A stretch of 64,000 nucleotides of DNA, taken from positions 14,912,345-14,976,344 of the forward strand of contig OW203762.1 of the NCBI GenBank assembly GCA_934045905.1. The letters are read 5' to 3'. The notes under the pieces were generated by a model. The model worked only from the letters and a program-made list of their open reading frames with translations. It was not told where the DNA came from and did no database searches. Below, in pieces: positions 1 through 9,776 of this stretch. Position 1 is the stretch's first letter. The number at the start of each line of letters is the position of its first letter. The translations under genes were made by a program, and so were the position numbers. The stretch is from Leuctra nigra. Its lineage: Eukaryota; Arthropoda; Insecta; Plecoptera; Leuctridae.

Positions 1-1105
1 CCAGGTTTAGATTGAATACGTTCATATACTCGGAGTTGTCGTAATAGGAGCAAGATCCTTCGCAATTCGGAGATGCAATCTGAGGAGGATAGTCGCTGAT
101 GATGACGATACGGGATGTGGAGGTTACACAGCTACCAACAGCGGTCGTAGTTGTAGTTGTAGGGGTAGTAGTGGTCGTTGTAGGGTTGGTTGTAGTTGTT
201 GGCCCAGTTGTAGTTGTAGAAGTGGTTGTTGTAGTTGTAGGGGTGGTAGTAGAGGTCGTTGAAGGGGTGGTTGTAGTTGTAGGGGTGGTAGTAGAGGTCG
301 TTGTAGGGGTGGTTGTAGTTGTAGGGGTGGTTGTGGTTGTAGATGTGGTTGTAGTAGTTGTACGGGTAGTAGTTGGAACAACTGCTGCAAAATAGCTACA
401 AGGATCTCCGTTCGGATTTGCAGCAATGTACGCAGCATAGTCCTCAACGTTTGCAGCGGAAGATATTGTAGGAATCTGATTTAATAAGATATAGTTGCTG
501 ATGGCAATAGCTCCGTTAGGGTCGCCACTATTTGGAACAGGATAGGTGAAGAAATAAGTTTTGGTAGTCTGGCCCAGGAGATAGATGAATTGCCAGTAAT
601 CTATGATCGAGCTTGCAGTATTAGGAGTACTGTATGGTCCAGCGATGATTATCAGGGTATCAGACATGCCCAGGTTTAAATTGAATACGTTCATATACTC
701 GGAGTTGTCGTAATAGGAGCAAGATCCTACGCAATTCGGAGATGCAATCTGAGGAGGATAGTCGCTGATGATGACGATACGGGATGTGGAGGTTACACAG
801 CTACCAACAGGGTTTGTGGACTTAGTTGTCTTTGTAGTGGTGCGAGCTGTTGTTGTTGTTGTTGTTGGTCTAGGGTTATATCCACCCCGTCGAGGTATAC
901 ATTGAACATCTTGTAGGTTAAGACAGGCTGGAACAGAAGTATTTTTGGTTATGGAATATGGATCAAACGTTTTGTTTGAAACAAGTATTATCAACGGCAA
1001 TTTAAAATCATAAGAGTTTATTATAAAAGAATCAATTATTCTCAATGCGTTTGAAAAATCCATCTCTACATTAATGTTCAACGTTTGGAGAACGTAATTA
1101 TGAAT
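1..1105 (-). CDS. Secreted Thr-rich protein with duplicated Cys domain (partial exon)
   Basis: One reading frame stays open on the minus strand from 1105 to the window edge (about 368 codons). It starts after a splice acceptor (TAG at 1106-1108), so the real N-terminus lies upstream. Order: a hydrophobic strand/helix segment resembling the end of a von Willebrand A-type fold (about 1080-960); a Thr/Pro/Arg linker; a Cys-containing domain that begins VGSCVTSTSRIVIISDYPPQ (about 810-390); a second linker of nearly pure Thr/Pro repeats such as TTTTTPTTTS (about 385-140); and a second copy of the Cys domain start (137-1). The two domain copies are almost identical over some 135 bp, so the duplication is recent. 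The linkers look like O-glycosylated mucin spacers, which implies extracellular or peritrophic location, but no signal peptide is in view. The vWA assignment is inference from the pattern only. Confidence 0.6.
   Translation of the reverse strand, partial: MHNYVLQTLNINVEMDFSNALRIIDSFIINSYDFKLPLIILVSNKTFDPYSITKNTSVPACLNLQDVQCIPRRGGYNPRPTTTTTTARTTTKTTKSTNPVGSCVTSTSRIVIISDYPPQIASPNCVGSCSYYDNSEYMNVFNLNLGMSDTLIIIAGPYSTPNTASSIIDYWQFIYLLGQTTKTYFFTYPVPNSGDPNGAIAISNYILLNQIPTISSAANVEDYAAYIAANPNGDPCSYFAAVVPTTTRTTTTTTSTTTTTPTTTTTPTTTSTTTPTTTTTPSTTSTTTPTTTTTTSTTTTGPTTTTNPTTTTTTPTTTTTTAVGSCVTSTSRIVIISDYPPQIASPNCEGSCSYYDNSEYMNVFNLNL
141..385. repeat. Thr-codon (ACN) degenerate repeat of mucin linker
   Basis: Low-complexity tract, read on the minus strand as ACA/ACT/ACC/ACG Thr codons with a Pro codon about every 8-9 residues. 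It is the coding linker between the two Cys-domain copies. Other frames give Val-rich or Gln/Leu-rich shadow frames without biological sense. Confidence 0.7.
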
Positions 1106-1924
1106 CTATTTTACTACAAATGTCACTATATTTGACTAAAAGCGTCGAAAATATGATCAAAATGCGTAATTTTTGACAAATATTTGTGATCTTTGTAACA
1201 TTGAAACTGACGAATTAAGATTTATGTAATCAGTTGATTGTTTTGGTTGTCGCGATTGAATAAAAAGTGAACATGTATGTGACATTTAATCGTTTGTTGT
1301 ATTTTTTGTATTTATAGCATTTATTTAGTATTAATCCAGTAACATTACGAATAAATTTGTTATACCAATAGTACATTGCATGTTGCATAATACCGATTCG
1401 AAATAAGTAATATTTATTTAAGGTATGAGCATACACTAGCGATTATAAAAATTTATTTATGTGTTGATTTAGCCAATTTTTTTTATGTAGCTTCAATTTG
1501 TATTCATTAAAGTGGTCCCACTGCTCCAGCCAAGGTGCTTAGAATTCGCCGTAATTCATACAAATCTCTGATGAAATAATACCTCAAACAACAGCATAAA
1601 ACAATTATATCTTACCGTACGCTCCAATTATATGTTTTTAATTGAAGTTCCAATTAAACTATCCCAAAATAATTCATATTTGTAGTGCAATGTTGCCAGA
1701 TTTATGGTAAATTTTACACATTGTACACAGTTTCTTTCTTATTTGGCCCGTGACCCCATATTTTCAAACGGCAGGCTTATTCTAAAAATTATTATCTTTA
1801 ATTTGAGACTATTTTCAATAATTTGTCATTCCTCTTGCGGTTTTAGGAGCAATTTAAGGCCAATTTTCCAGGACGATTTCATGTCTCCCTGTGTTATCTT
1901 ATGGGGGATAAGATGATCTTCAAT
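1106..1924. other. AT-rich non-coding, probable intron
   Basis: No credible coding exon on either strand. It lies immediately 5' (minus strand) of the acceptor of the Thr-rich gene, so at least part is likely its intron. Confidence 0.4.
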
Positions 1925-2008
1925 CAAGAATATCTAATGATGGAAAATTTAGTGAATCTCTCACTTAGGGATGGTGTTTTGGAGGTAACCTGCGAAATAA
2001 AAACGCGC

Positions 2009-2080
2009 ACCCCGACTGGGAATCGAACCCAGATCCTTCGGGTTTCCGGCCCTATGCTTTAACCATTAAGCTATCGGGAC
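2009..2080 (-). tRNA. tRNA-like sequence, copy 1 (inverted)
   Basis: 72-nt cloverleaf: acceptor stem GTCCCGA pairs with the 3' strand (ending T rather than C here), D-stem GCTT/AAGC, T-arm CTGGG-TTCGATT-CCCAG. The anticodon loop is CCGGAAA, so the anticodon position reads GGA (Ser-type), but position 33 is C, the anticodon stem has an A-G mismatch, and the long variable arm of tRNA-Ser is missing. Likely a tRNA-derived RNA polymerase III head and not a functional tRNA. Confidence 0.5.
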
Positions 2081-2426
2081 GCATTCTTAATCAGCAGGTT
2101 GGGTTGCCATACAACTCTTGCGAGTCCGAGTATCTGACCTATACATCTGGGATGTACATCCTATGGATCTGGGTTCGATTCCCAGTCGGGGCGCGCGTTT
2201 TTATTTCGCAGGTTACCTCCAAAACACCATCCCTAAGTGAGAGATTCACTAAATTTTCCATCATTATCAAACAATCCACTCGTAGCTCAGAAGTTTGAGC
2301 ATAGCCATTCGAGAGAGATGTATTCACGTTGTCAAATGAAGTCGAAGTGCTTCAGTCTTCGTGTATAGGTCAGATACTCGGACTCGCAAGAGTTGTATGG
2401 CAACCCAACCTGCTGATTAAGAATGC

Positions 2427-2498
2427 GTCCCGATAGCTTAATGGTTAAAGCATAGGGCCGGAAACCCGAAGGATCTGGGTTCGATTCCCAGTCGGGGC
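2427..2498 (+). tRNA. tRNA-like sequence, copy 2
   Basis: Same 72-nt cloverleaf with a complete seven-pair acceptor stem (GTCCCGA / TCGGGGC). A box (TAGCTTAATGG) and B box (GGTTCGATTCC) are intact, so RNA polymerase III transcription is plausible. C33 and the mismatched anticodon stem argue against translation use. Confidence 0.5.
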
Positions 2499-2732
2499 GC
2501 GCGTTTTTATTTCGCAGGTTACCTCCAAAACACCATCCCTAAGTAAGAGATTCACTAAATTTTCCATCATTATCAAACAATCCACTCTTAGCTCAGAAGT
2601 TTGAGCATAGCCATTCGAGAGAGATGTATTCACGTTGTCAAATGAAGTCGAAGTGCTTCAGTCTTCGTGTATAGGTCAGATACTCGGACTCGCAAGAGTT
2701 GTATGGCAACCCAACCTGCTGATTAAGAATGC

Positions 2733-2804
2733 GTCCCGATAGCTTAATGGTTAAAGCATAGGGCCGGAAACCCGAAGGATCTGGGTTCGATTCCCAGTCG
2801 GGGC
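2733..2804 (+). tRNA. tRNA-like sequence, copy 3
   Basis: Identical to copy 2 over the cloverleaf and exactly 306 bp downstream of it; intact A and B boxes. Confidence 0.5.
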
Positions 2805-3038
2805 GCGCGTTTTTATTTCGCAGGTTACCTCCAAAACACCATCCCTAAGTGAGAGATTCACTAAATTTTCCATCATTATCAAACAATCCACTCTTAGCTC
2901 AGAAGTTTGAGCATAGCCATTCGAGAGAGATGTATTCAGGTTGTCAAATGAAGTCGAAGTGCTTCAGTCTTCGTGTATAGGTCAGATACTCGGACTCGCA
3001 AGAGTTGTATGGCAACCCAACCTGCTGATTAAGAATGC

Positions 3039-3110
3039 GTCCCGATAGCTTAATGGTTAAAGCATAGGGCCGGAAACCCGAAGGATCTGGGTTCGATTCC
3101 CAGTCGGGGT
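3039..3110 (+). tRNA. tRNA-like sequence, copy 4
   Basis: 306 bp after copy 3. The last acceptor base is T rather than C, as in the inverted copy 1. The tail of this unit is cut about 32 bp after the cloverleaf, where the flanking direct repeat begins. Confidence 0.5.
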
Positions 3111-3156
3111 GCGCGTTTTTATTTCGCAGGTTACCTCCAAAACAAGAATATCTAAT

Positions 3157-5113
3157 TATATGATACCGTAAGGGGCAAATATTTTTTGCTAGTTGTATGT
3201 AATATGGTTTCATTAATCTTTGGTGTGAATTACAGCAAATTCTCATTCCTATGCCGAAACGATGGAACCACTTTAAGTAAGAAAAAAATATAAAACAACA
3301 ATGGTGCATAAATTCCATTGTTGAAAAATTATTTTATGTTATTAACAATGCATTCACTAGATGTTTATTTAAATAACAATGACTTAATTTACAACCCCAA
3401 TTGTTTCACTAATCTCATGGCAATAGTTAACACCAAGTCCTAAACCTAATTTTTAATGAATATTTACTCTGCTTTCTACAAAAATTTGTTTTTATTCTCA
3501 AATAACAATAGAAAACGGCACTAGATTTGCAATAAAAGTTGTCAGTAATTTCAGGTTCATCAGAACACTTTAATGGAGGTTTATTCCCTGCTATAATCAA
3601 TTACCTTCAATTTAAAAAAGTGTGAGATTCTATCTTAATTAGAAGTATGCTTTTTTAAGTTTTAAATGTGGGAAAAAGAAAGAAATTTGTACCTGAGATA
3701 CGGCTCAATGGAAATAGGTGCCTAGAAAGTTTTCGCAAGACTAATGCACACTTCACTAACTTTTGCGAAGAAACAATGACAATGGCAAGGAAAAACTTTG
3801 GAATTATGTAAAGCAACAAATACTAAAAAAATATAATACAAAAAAATTTAAATTTAAAATTTAAAAAAAAAAAAACCTTTAAAGTGTACGGTCAATCAGA
3901 GCTCAGATATTAAAGTTTTTCATAAATTTAATGAAAACTTATTTTTTTTGCAAGCTTTGGAATTATTGATAGCAATAGATTGAATTAAAATAATATTACA
4001 AATTTAGAAAATTGAACAATTATCTTTTTTTACTAAAAACAGTGTATGATCATACCTTAAATATTGAAAACAACAAAAACCATAAAATGGCAACCACTGA
4101 ATTTTATAAGACGGTTAGACGGATAACTTAAAATGTTCACAAATTAGTGATAAATAGATCATTATTATGTGCCTCAACTGATCCAGAAAAATTAAGCTCG
4201 ATTTCTTCCTTATTGCAGAACGGTTATAATAAGAGTAATTTTGTGGCATTTTGGCACCATCTGGCACGAAATAACGAAACAAAAAATAAAAAATTGCGTC
4301 ACTTGAGACACGCATTTGTTATTTGTCTATAACCAGTAAAATATTAAAACAATATGGCAAGCCATTATTTCAAAAAGGGACCGCCCGTACGTGCTGTGGA
4401 AACGAATATTTCTACATTATCGCTTGAAAGTCTTAATCCAACTTACCCAACACTACAACGAGCAGAATCTTCATGATGACTGGTACGATTGGTAGATTTG
4501 TACGACTGGTAGATTGCAGGAATGTATTATTAGTTACTTCTTCACCCTCAGCGCTAAGCAGTACAACTCGGATTGCAAAATACATGGGTTTATGTATTCA
4601 AACATACCATAAAAGTTATCAAGTAAACTCAACACTGACATAATAAAAGTAGCCATTGATAATGTGAAAAGTTCGGGTCAAGTTCCACAAATTGTCATTA
4701 AAAAACATGTACATAACACACTGAATAGCAATTATTAGTTGTTCTTGAAACTGACTTATCTCCCTGATTAGCAAAACATCATTCCAGTAGTCACATTACG
4801 ACACAAAATAATAAAATAATTTTACTTTGCAAAAACCTTGGTAAAAAATGTACCGATACATTTAAAATAAAAAAACTTCTGTGCTCTATTCTTATACCTA
4901 CTTACTTTTACTCCCAATTTGGATAAACGCGTAGAGTTGCTCAACAATTTAGTTGCTAGTCTGAATCGGCATAAATAATATTGTGTGATCTTACAGTGGA
5001 AATACAATGCAGTTAGTTCATTTATTAAATATTTTTGTATTTATTTACAAACATTAATGTCAAATTAAGGTGCTGCAAGCGCAAGCGATTTTGTTGCTTT
5101 TTGTAGACACTTT
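3157..5113. other. AT-rich non-coding
   Basis: Nothing supportable: only short AT-rich frames on both strands and A/T homopolymer tracts near 3840-3875. Confidence 0.5.
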
Positions 5114-5410
5114 TTGCGATACGATTGGAGACGAAATGGGTGGACTAAATAATTTGAAATTTTAATCGTGATTAGATAAAAGACAAACTTAGGGTTATCC
5201 CTTGGTACATTTTTAATTTTTTGTCTCGTTAATTAGTAATAATTAGTGGATTTTTTGTGAAAAATTAGCTATTTTCTCGTCTCGCTGGGGGCCGTATAAA
5301 ATTAAATTTCAAAAATGTGCCAAGGGATAACCCTAAGTTTGTCTTTCATCTAATCATGATTAAAATTTGAGATCAATTGGTTTACGGGTTTGGTCTCCAA
5401 TCGTATCGCA
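5114..5410. mobile_element. Foldback / MITE-like inverted repeat
   Basis: The left end TGCGATACGATTGGAGAC recurs inverted at about 5393-5410, and an inner pair (about 5160-5210 and 5313-5360, core CTTAGGGTTATCCCTTGG) is also inverted. The arms enclose an AT-rich loop. No coding capacity. Confidence 0.6.
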
Positions 5411-6483
5411 AATTTCATCGTTTTGCGCGGTTTTGTTGAATAACCGGCGCCTAATTAACGATGCAATAAGCAAAAATTAAAAAGGGCTACTAATATACAA
5501 TCGGACTGATCATGTGAACATCCTGTATAATTTACACTCACTTATGAAACAATTTTTCTCTCTCAATTTTCTAAAACGGCCGAGCGCTAGTATCACCTTA
5601 ATACAAACCTAATGTAATAACATGGTAAACGGATTGGAAGTAGGTACATCCAGGTTTTAGCTGATCAAGGAAATGGAACGTGAGTGTGACTTGGTAACTT
5701 GATTATACTTGTTCTGTGTGTTAGTGAGAGTTCGAGCTTTGCAGGTGCTCGCTCAGCTCGGGTGCTCTGGCGTCGCCAGAGAGTTTGGGACTGTTAGGAA
5801 TATTAGGATGCTACACCGTTTGCTACTCCTTGCAGAGAGAGAAAACTTTTATTAATAGTAGGTCTAATAATAAAACACTGCCAATAATCATTATAAGATG
5901 ATTGCCACTTTAATAAAAATAAAATTGTAAAATTTGATAAAATGATAATTATCACTGTTTTGAATATTCTGTATTAGGTACTTACTCTAGATTTCGCTTT
6001 AACATAATTATTTTTTCATACATTTTTTACGTGACCAAAGCATGTGTCAAATAATCAAATATTAGTTTGAGAAAACTTTTGACTTTTGACACTTTTGAGA
6101 AAAACTTTTAGCTGAAACATAAACTAGAGCCTATTTGGGGCCAATTTATTACTTTATTCTATAATTCACATACCTACTAAGGTAAACATATTTTGTACTA
6201 ATTTTATACTTCGAAAATATTGTACATTTAACACATTTACTTCAATGTATAATTCCTATTTCCTTATATGGAAATAGAATGCATCTGCATTAGGGTTGCA
6301 ACTTCAACCGTTGCCCTGAGACGTATCCAATAATAATATCATGACTCTTTGATCTACCAAATTCGACAATACACCCAAATGTCATGTAAACATATTTCCG
6401 GTGATACATGTAATGATGTAACCATAGTAACACACACACACTCAAAATCATGTCATAGCTTGTGCTCCATCTCCTGATCACCG
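5411..6483. other. AT-rich upstream region
   Basis: No coding exon seen. The last 200 bp before 6484 become GC-richer and probably hold the promoter and 5' leader of the small membrane-protein gene. Confidence 0.35.
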
Positions 6484-6534
6484 ATGCCGGACAGCCGTGG
6501 ACCACCTCATCTCTACATCCTCCTGATGACGTAA
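6484..6534 (+). promoter_or_regulatory. Upstream ORF (16 codons) in leader
   Basis: ATG at 6484 opens 16 codons and ends with TAA at 6532-6534, 16 bp before the main ATG. It begins MPDS, close to the main product's MPDT, so the main start may be a diverged local duplicate. If transcribed, it could limit initiation at 6551. That is inference. Confidence 0.35.
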
Positions 6535-6550
6535 TAAGCTCCTCGCCTCA

Positions 6551-6919
6551 ATGCCAGACACCAATTCCGAATACCCCTTCTTCACCCTCCACTATCAAGT
6601 CTGCTTACTAGCCCTCTACACAGTGCTCATCCTCCTCTTCAACCCTCTCCTGGTGATGATAGAGATCCTGCTCCACTTCCTCATCTACGTCGTCGACGAG
6701 CTCGGGGAACTGTGGACCTCGGAGAATGTCTTGCAAGTCGTCGTCAAACTGCTGGTGGTGATGGCTGAACTCGTCGTCATCGCTCTCATGCTGGTGTTTG
6801 TCACGAGAGTTGTGTTTCTGCCGATATGGACGGAGCACTATCTGCTGCTCAAGAACGAGTATTATGACAAGTTACCGTCGTTTGTGATTAACTATTTAAA
6901 TCAATATGAGAAGGTTTGA
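6551..6919 (+). CDS. Small multi-pass membrane protein, unrecognised
   Basis: A 122-aa intronless frame with an in-frame stop (TGA) shortly upstream of the ATG. Codon use is GC-ending (CTC, GTC, CTG) in AT-rich surroundings, typical of the genuine exons elsewhere in this window. The protein has a hydrophilic N-terminus with TNSEYPFF, a long hydrophobic stretch at residues 15-48 (one long or two short membrane helices), an acidic loop DELGELW, a second hydrophobic stretch at about 62-92, and a polar tail KNEYYDKLPSFVINYLNQYE. A polyadenylation signal AATAAA follows 25 bp after the stop. I do not recognise the family. It could be the last exon of a longer gene, but no acceptor is needed to explain it. 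Confidence 0.6.
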   Translation: MPDTNSEYPFFTLHYQVCLLALYTVLILLFNPLLVMIEILLHFLIYVVDELGELWTSENVLQVVVKLLVVMAELVVIALMLVFVTRVVFLPIWTEHYLLLKNEYYDKLPSFVINYLNQYEKV

Positions 6920-6943
6920 TGTGGGCGGAGGATGTTTGTGCGA

Positions 6944-6949
6944 AATAAA
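6944..6949 (+). terminator. Polyadenylation signal AATAAA
   Basis: Canonical hexamer 25 bp after the stop codon of the small membrane-protein gene. Confidence 0.55.
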
Positions 6950-7309
6950 TAATTATGTTTAGAGTTCCTAATACATTTTATGATTTTAGAAGAAAAAAAA
7001 TCTGGTATGGATCAATGTATAACAATACAACAAATACATTTATTGTGAACTCGTTTAAAAACCTAGGTACCTACCTTAGACATTTCTAGAATGATCTAAG
7101 CAAATTACTTAATATATTATTTCAAATGTTAAATATTTTACCTTGCTTGTAAGGGCAGTTTTGTTGCCTTTGTGGAAACACATATTTAAACATTAGGATT
7201 GAATTTGTTTATAAAAATCATCAGTAAAGAATTCCTACAGTTCCTCCAGTAGTACCTACCTAGGTATATTCTTAGAGTAGGTATAGGCAAAGGTAAAAAA
7301 TTACGAAGT
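6950..7309. other. AT-rich intergenic
   Basis: Nothing supportable beyond the 3' flank of the preceding gene. Confidence 0.4.
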
Positions 7310-8034
7310 GTCTATTCGCACAAATGCGTGCACGCACCAATCCGTGCACCCATTGGTGTGAATAGCCTCGGCCGCGCGGGCGGGCTATTCGCACAAATCC
7401 GTGCACAAATTGGTGTGATTTGTGCGGATAGCCAACCCGCGCGGCCGAGGCTATTTGCACAAATCTTCAAGGCCACAAAAGATAACTTTTGTGCATGCAA
7501 CGTCGCAAATGACGTAGAGCAGAATTGCATCTATGGAGCCATTGGAAGATCAGCTGCAAAGATCAGCTGTCACTGTCAGTGTCACTGCCCGTCTCAAGCA
7601 TAGTTGTGTAGTATTTGGTTGTGTGTTGAGAATGAAATGTTTTTCCTTTCAATGACTGTGTTCAAAAGCGTATCATGTTCAACATGAATACCAATAACAA
7701 AATATTTCACCAATATTTCAATTTTTCACATCCACAACTGTCAAAAGTGACGCCATCTTTACAGCGGTGCCAGATCTCGAACGTCATTTCAACTCCTTAC
7801 GTCATTTGAAATTGCACGGATTCGTGCATACACGGATTGGTGCGAATAGTCTTGGCCGCGCGGCCGATGCTATTCGCACAAATTTGTGCACACACCAATA
7901 CGTGCACCACACCACTCAGTGCACCAATCCGTGCGTGCACGCAGTAGTGCGAATAGCATCGGCCGCGCGGCCGAAGCTATTCGCACCAATGCGTGCGGTT
8001 TGTGCATGCACAGATTTGTGCGAATAGCCTCGGC
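7310..8034. mobile_element. Palindromic GC-rich foldback element
   Basis: Two arms (about 7310-7465 and 7815-8034) consist of repeated self-complementary modules: CTATTCGCAC, GTGCACGCA, ACCAATCCGTGCAC and the palindrome CGGCCGCGCGG. The arms enclose a unique 350-bp core (about 7466-7815). The left arm opens with CTATTCGCACAAATGCGTGC and the right arm closes with the inverse-type GTGCGAATAGCCTCGGCC. No transposase is visible. Best read as a non-autonomous foldback DNA transposon with reiterated termini. Confidence 0.6.
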
Positions 8035-9776
8035 CAAAAAATTATTTATTTATTTGGGGAAATTATAAGAAACAAAACCAGTAACCAAAAAATGTGTTAT
8101 TCTGGACTAACACTATATAAATCTAATAATAAATACGAGGAGGTCATGTAATAATTTGGACTTTATTCTAAAAGTAACATCAGGATGAGGACAAAACAGG
8201 AAAATAAACTTGAAAAGATTTCGTAAACGTTTTTGTACTGATTTATTAACACATAGGTTATAATCAAAATGGTAAGCGTTTTACGTTTCATTATCAACTA
8301 TAAAAATAAAGATTAATGGCGTTGTAGTGAAGGAATCCCACGATCATTTAATAATTGACGAACACATATTTAATTGACTGCTAGATTTTCAAACATTATT
8401 TCAATTACATTTCTTAACATTGACTAGGTTCACATAAATTTACTGTCTTCATTTCTTTATAAATTAGGTAGGCCTTCAAAAAATGTACAGTTAATAAAGA
8501 ATTTTATTTGGCTAGGTCAACTTCTTCACCCCATTTCTTGAGTGTCTCTCTGTTTTCCGACATAGAGTAGAATGTTAGGTACACTAAAAATCAAATGTTA
8601 TCTCACTAAAAGCTGCTGTAAATAAAGATATTCTCAACATCAAATCACACCTGGCAGCACGATTTTTTTATATATCCGTACAGAACCATATTTGCAATGA
8701 TTCGTACTGAAATGTCTGAAATGTTATCTCAACGTAATCAAATAAATAGCTTGTCATACTGAGATTTTACATGTTGCGAAAATATTGCAGGAATGAAATA
8801 TTGCATTATCATCATCATTCCATATGTAATTGAAGCGTACCAGAAGAACAATACATGTCCATTGATACCATTCGAAGATGTGCGCTTATGAAAAGTGAAA
8901 TCCCAAGTCTAAATGTTTATTAAAAGAATTAAATATCAATATTCCTATAAACTGAGAGCACATTCTGAAAGCAAGTACAAACCACTATGACACATAGGTT
9001 CCATTTACTCAAAAAATGTACTTTCATACTTCTTTCTGTGTTATTACATTCAATTGTAATAAATCTGTAATAGGTACACAGCAGCTGCAACAGTATTTCT
9101 CAGGGTTGATTGGAAGCCAGATGATAACAGATTAAATTTGCCAGTAAAATTTGCAGTAGGTGACTGTGAAAATATTCCCTATGTAAATAGAAATGTATAA
9201 TTTTCCATATCCGTAGGACGGATTAGGGGTAGAACGTAGTTCCCTATCTTCAGGCAGTAATGCTTGCCAATAGATCTGAGAGTTCTCGCATGATAAAGTT
9301 CAGCTAGAGCTGTGCAATATTCCAGTACATTTGGTTCAAATATTGGAAGAATTGAAATTTGGAAGCATTAAAAAATAAAATAATGAAATGTTAGGATATT
9401 TTCCTCAGTGGAAGATCTTTTATAACCTACTATTTTGTACCTCCGAGGTAAAAGACCCGAAGTGTAATTCAATGATTTTGAGTTGCACACATTTGGAATC
9501 ATGTAATCGAGCCCTATCAATTGCAAATTGACTGAAGTTTTCAAATTAAGATATTGCAGTATTTACTACTTCAATATATGAAGGAAGAATTACTGGATTT
9601 TGAGCTCAACTCAAGAATCATTGATATGCACATCCGTGGTACAGAATTAACTATTCAAATTCGAAAATCTCCATTAATTCGGTCATTATTCGATACGAAG
9701 TGACAACTGACTATTCGAGCACCCTACTTACATCTAACTAATTAGTAACCGGAATTGATTAAAACCTCTGGCCGCA
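8035..9776. other. AT-rich region downstream of TCAIM
   Basis: No coding exon on either strand. It should contain the 3' UTR of the TCAIM homologue next to 9776, but I could not fix its polyadenylation site. Confidence 0.4.

Larger units (their letters stand above)
1925..3156. mobile_element. tRNA-headed tandem/inverted array flanked by 14-bp direct repeat
   Basis: The array is bounded by a 14-bp direct repeat CAAGAATATCTAAT (1925-1938 and 3143-3156), which looks like a target-site duplication. Inside are one inverted unit (left), a junction copy missing the 5' half of the tRNA-like part (about 2146-2200), then plus-strand units spaced exactly 306 bp apart (2427, 2733, 3039). Each unit has a 72-nt tRNA-like head followed by about 234 bp of unique tail. 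The last unit is truncated just after the head. Left inverted and first direct units form a hairpin. A retroposed, SINE-like composite is the best reading; a tRNA gene cluster is the alternative. Confidence 0.65.

Noticed and set aside
99..447. Val-rich plus-strand and Gln/Leu-rich minus-strand frames
   Set aside because: Shadows of the Thr-codon linker, which lies in the third minus frame that is continuous with the flanking Cys domains.
2009..3110. Functional tRNA-Ser cluster
   Set aside because: C33, stem mismatch, missing long variable arm, and location within a duplicated, TSD-flanked element.
2139..3318. Minus-strand frames containing RAPTGNRTQI
   Set aside because: Antisense translation of the tRNA-like B box in each repeat unit.
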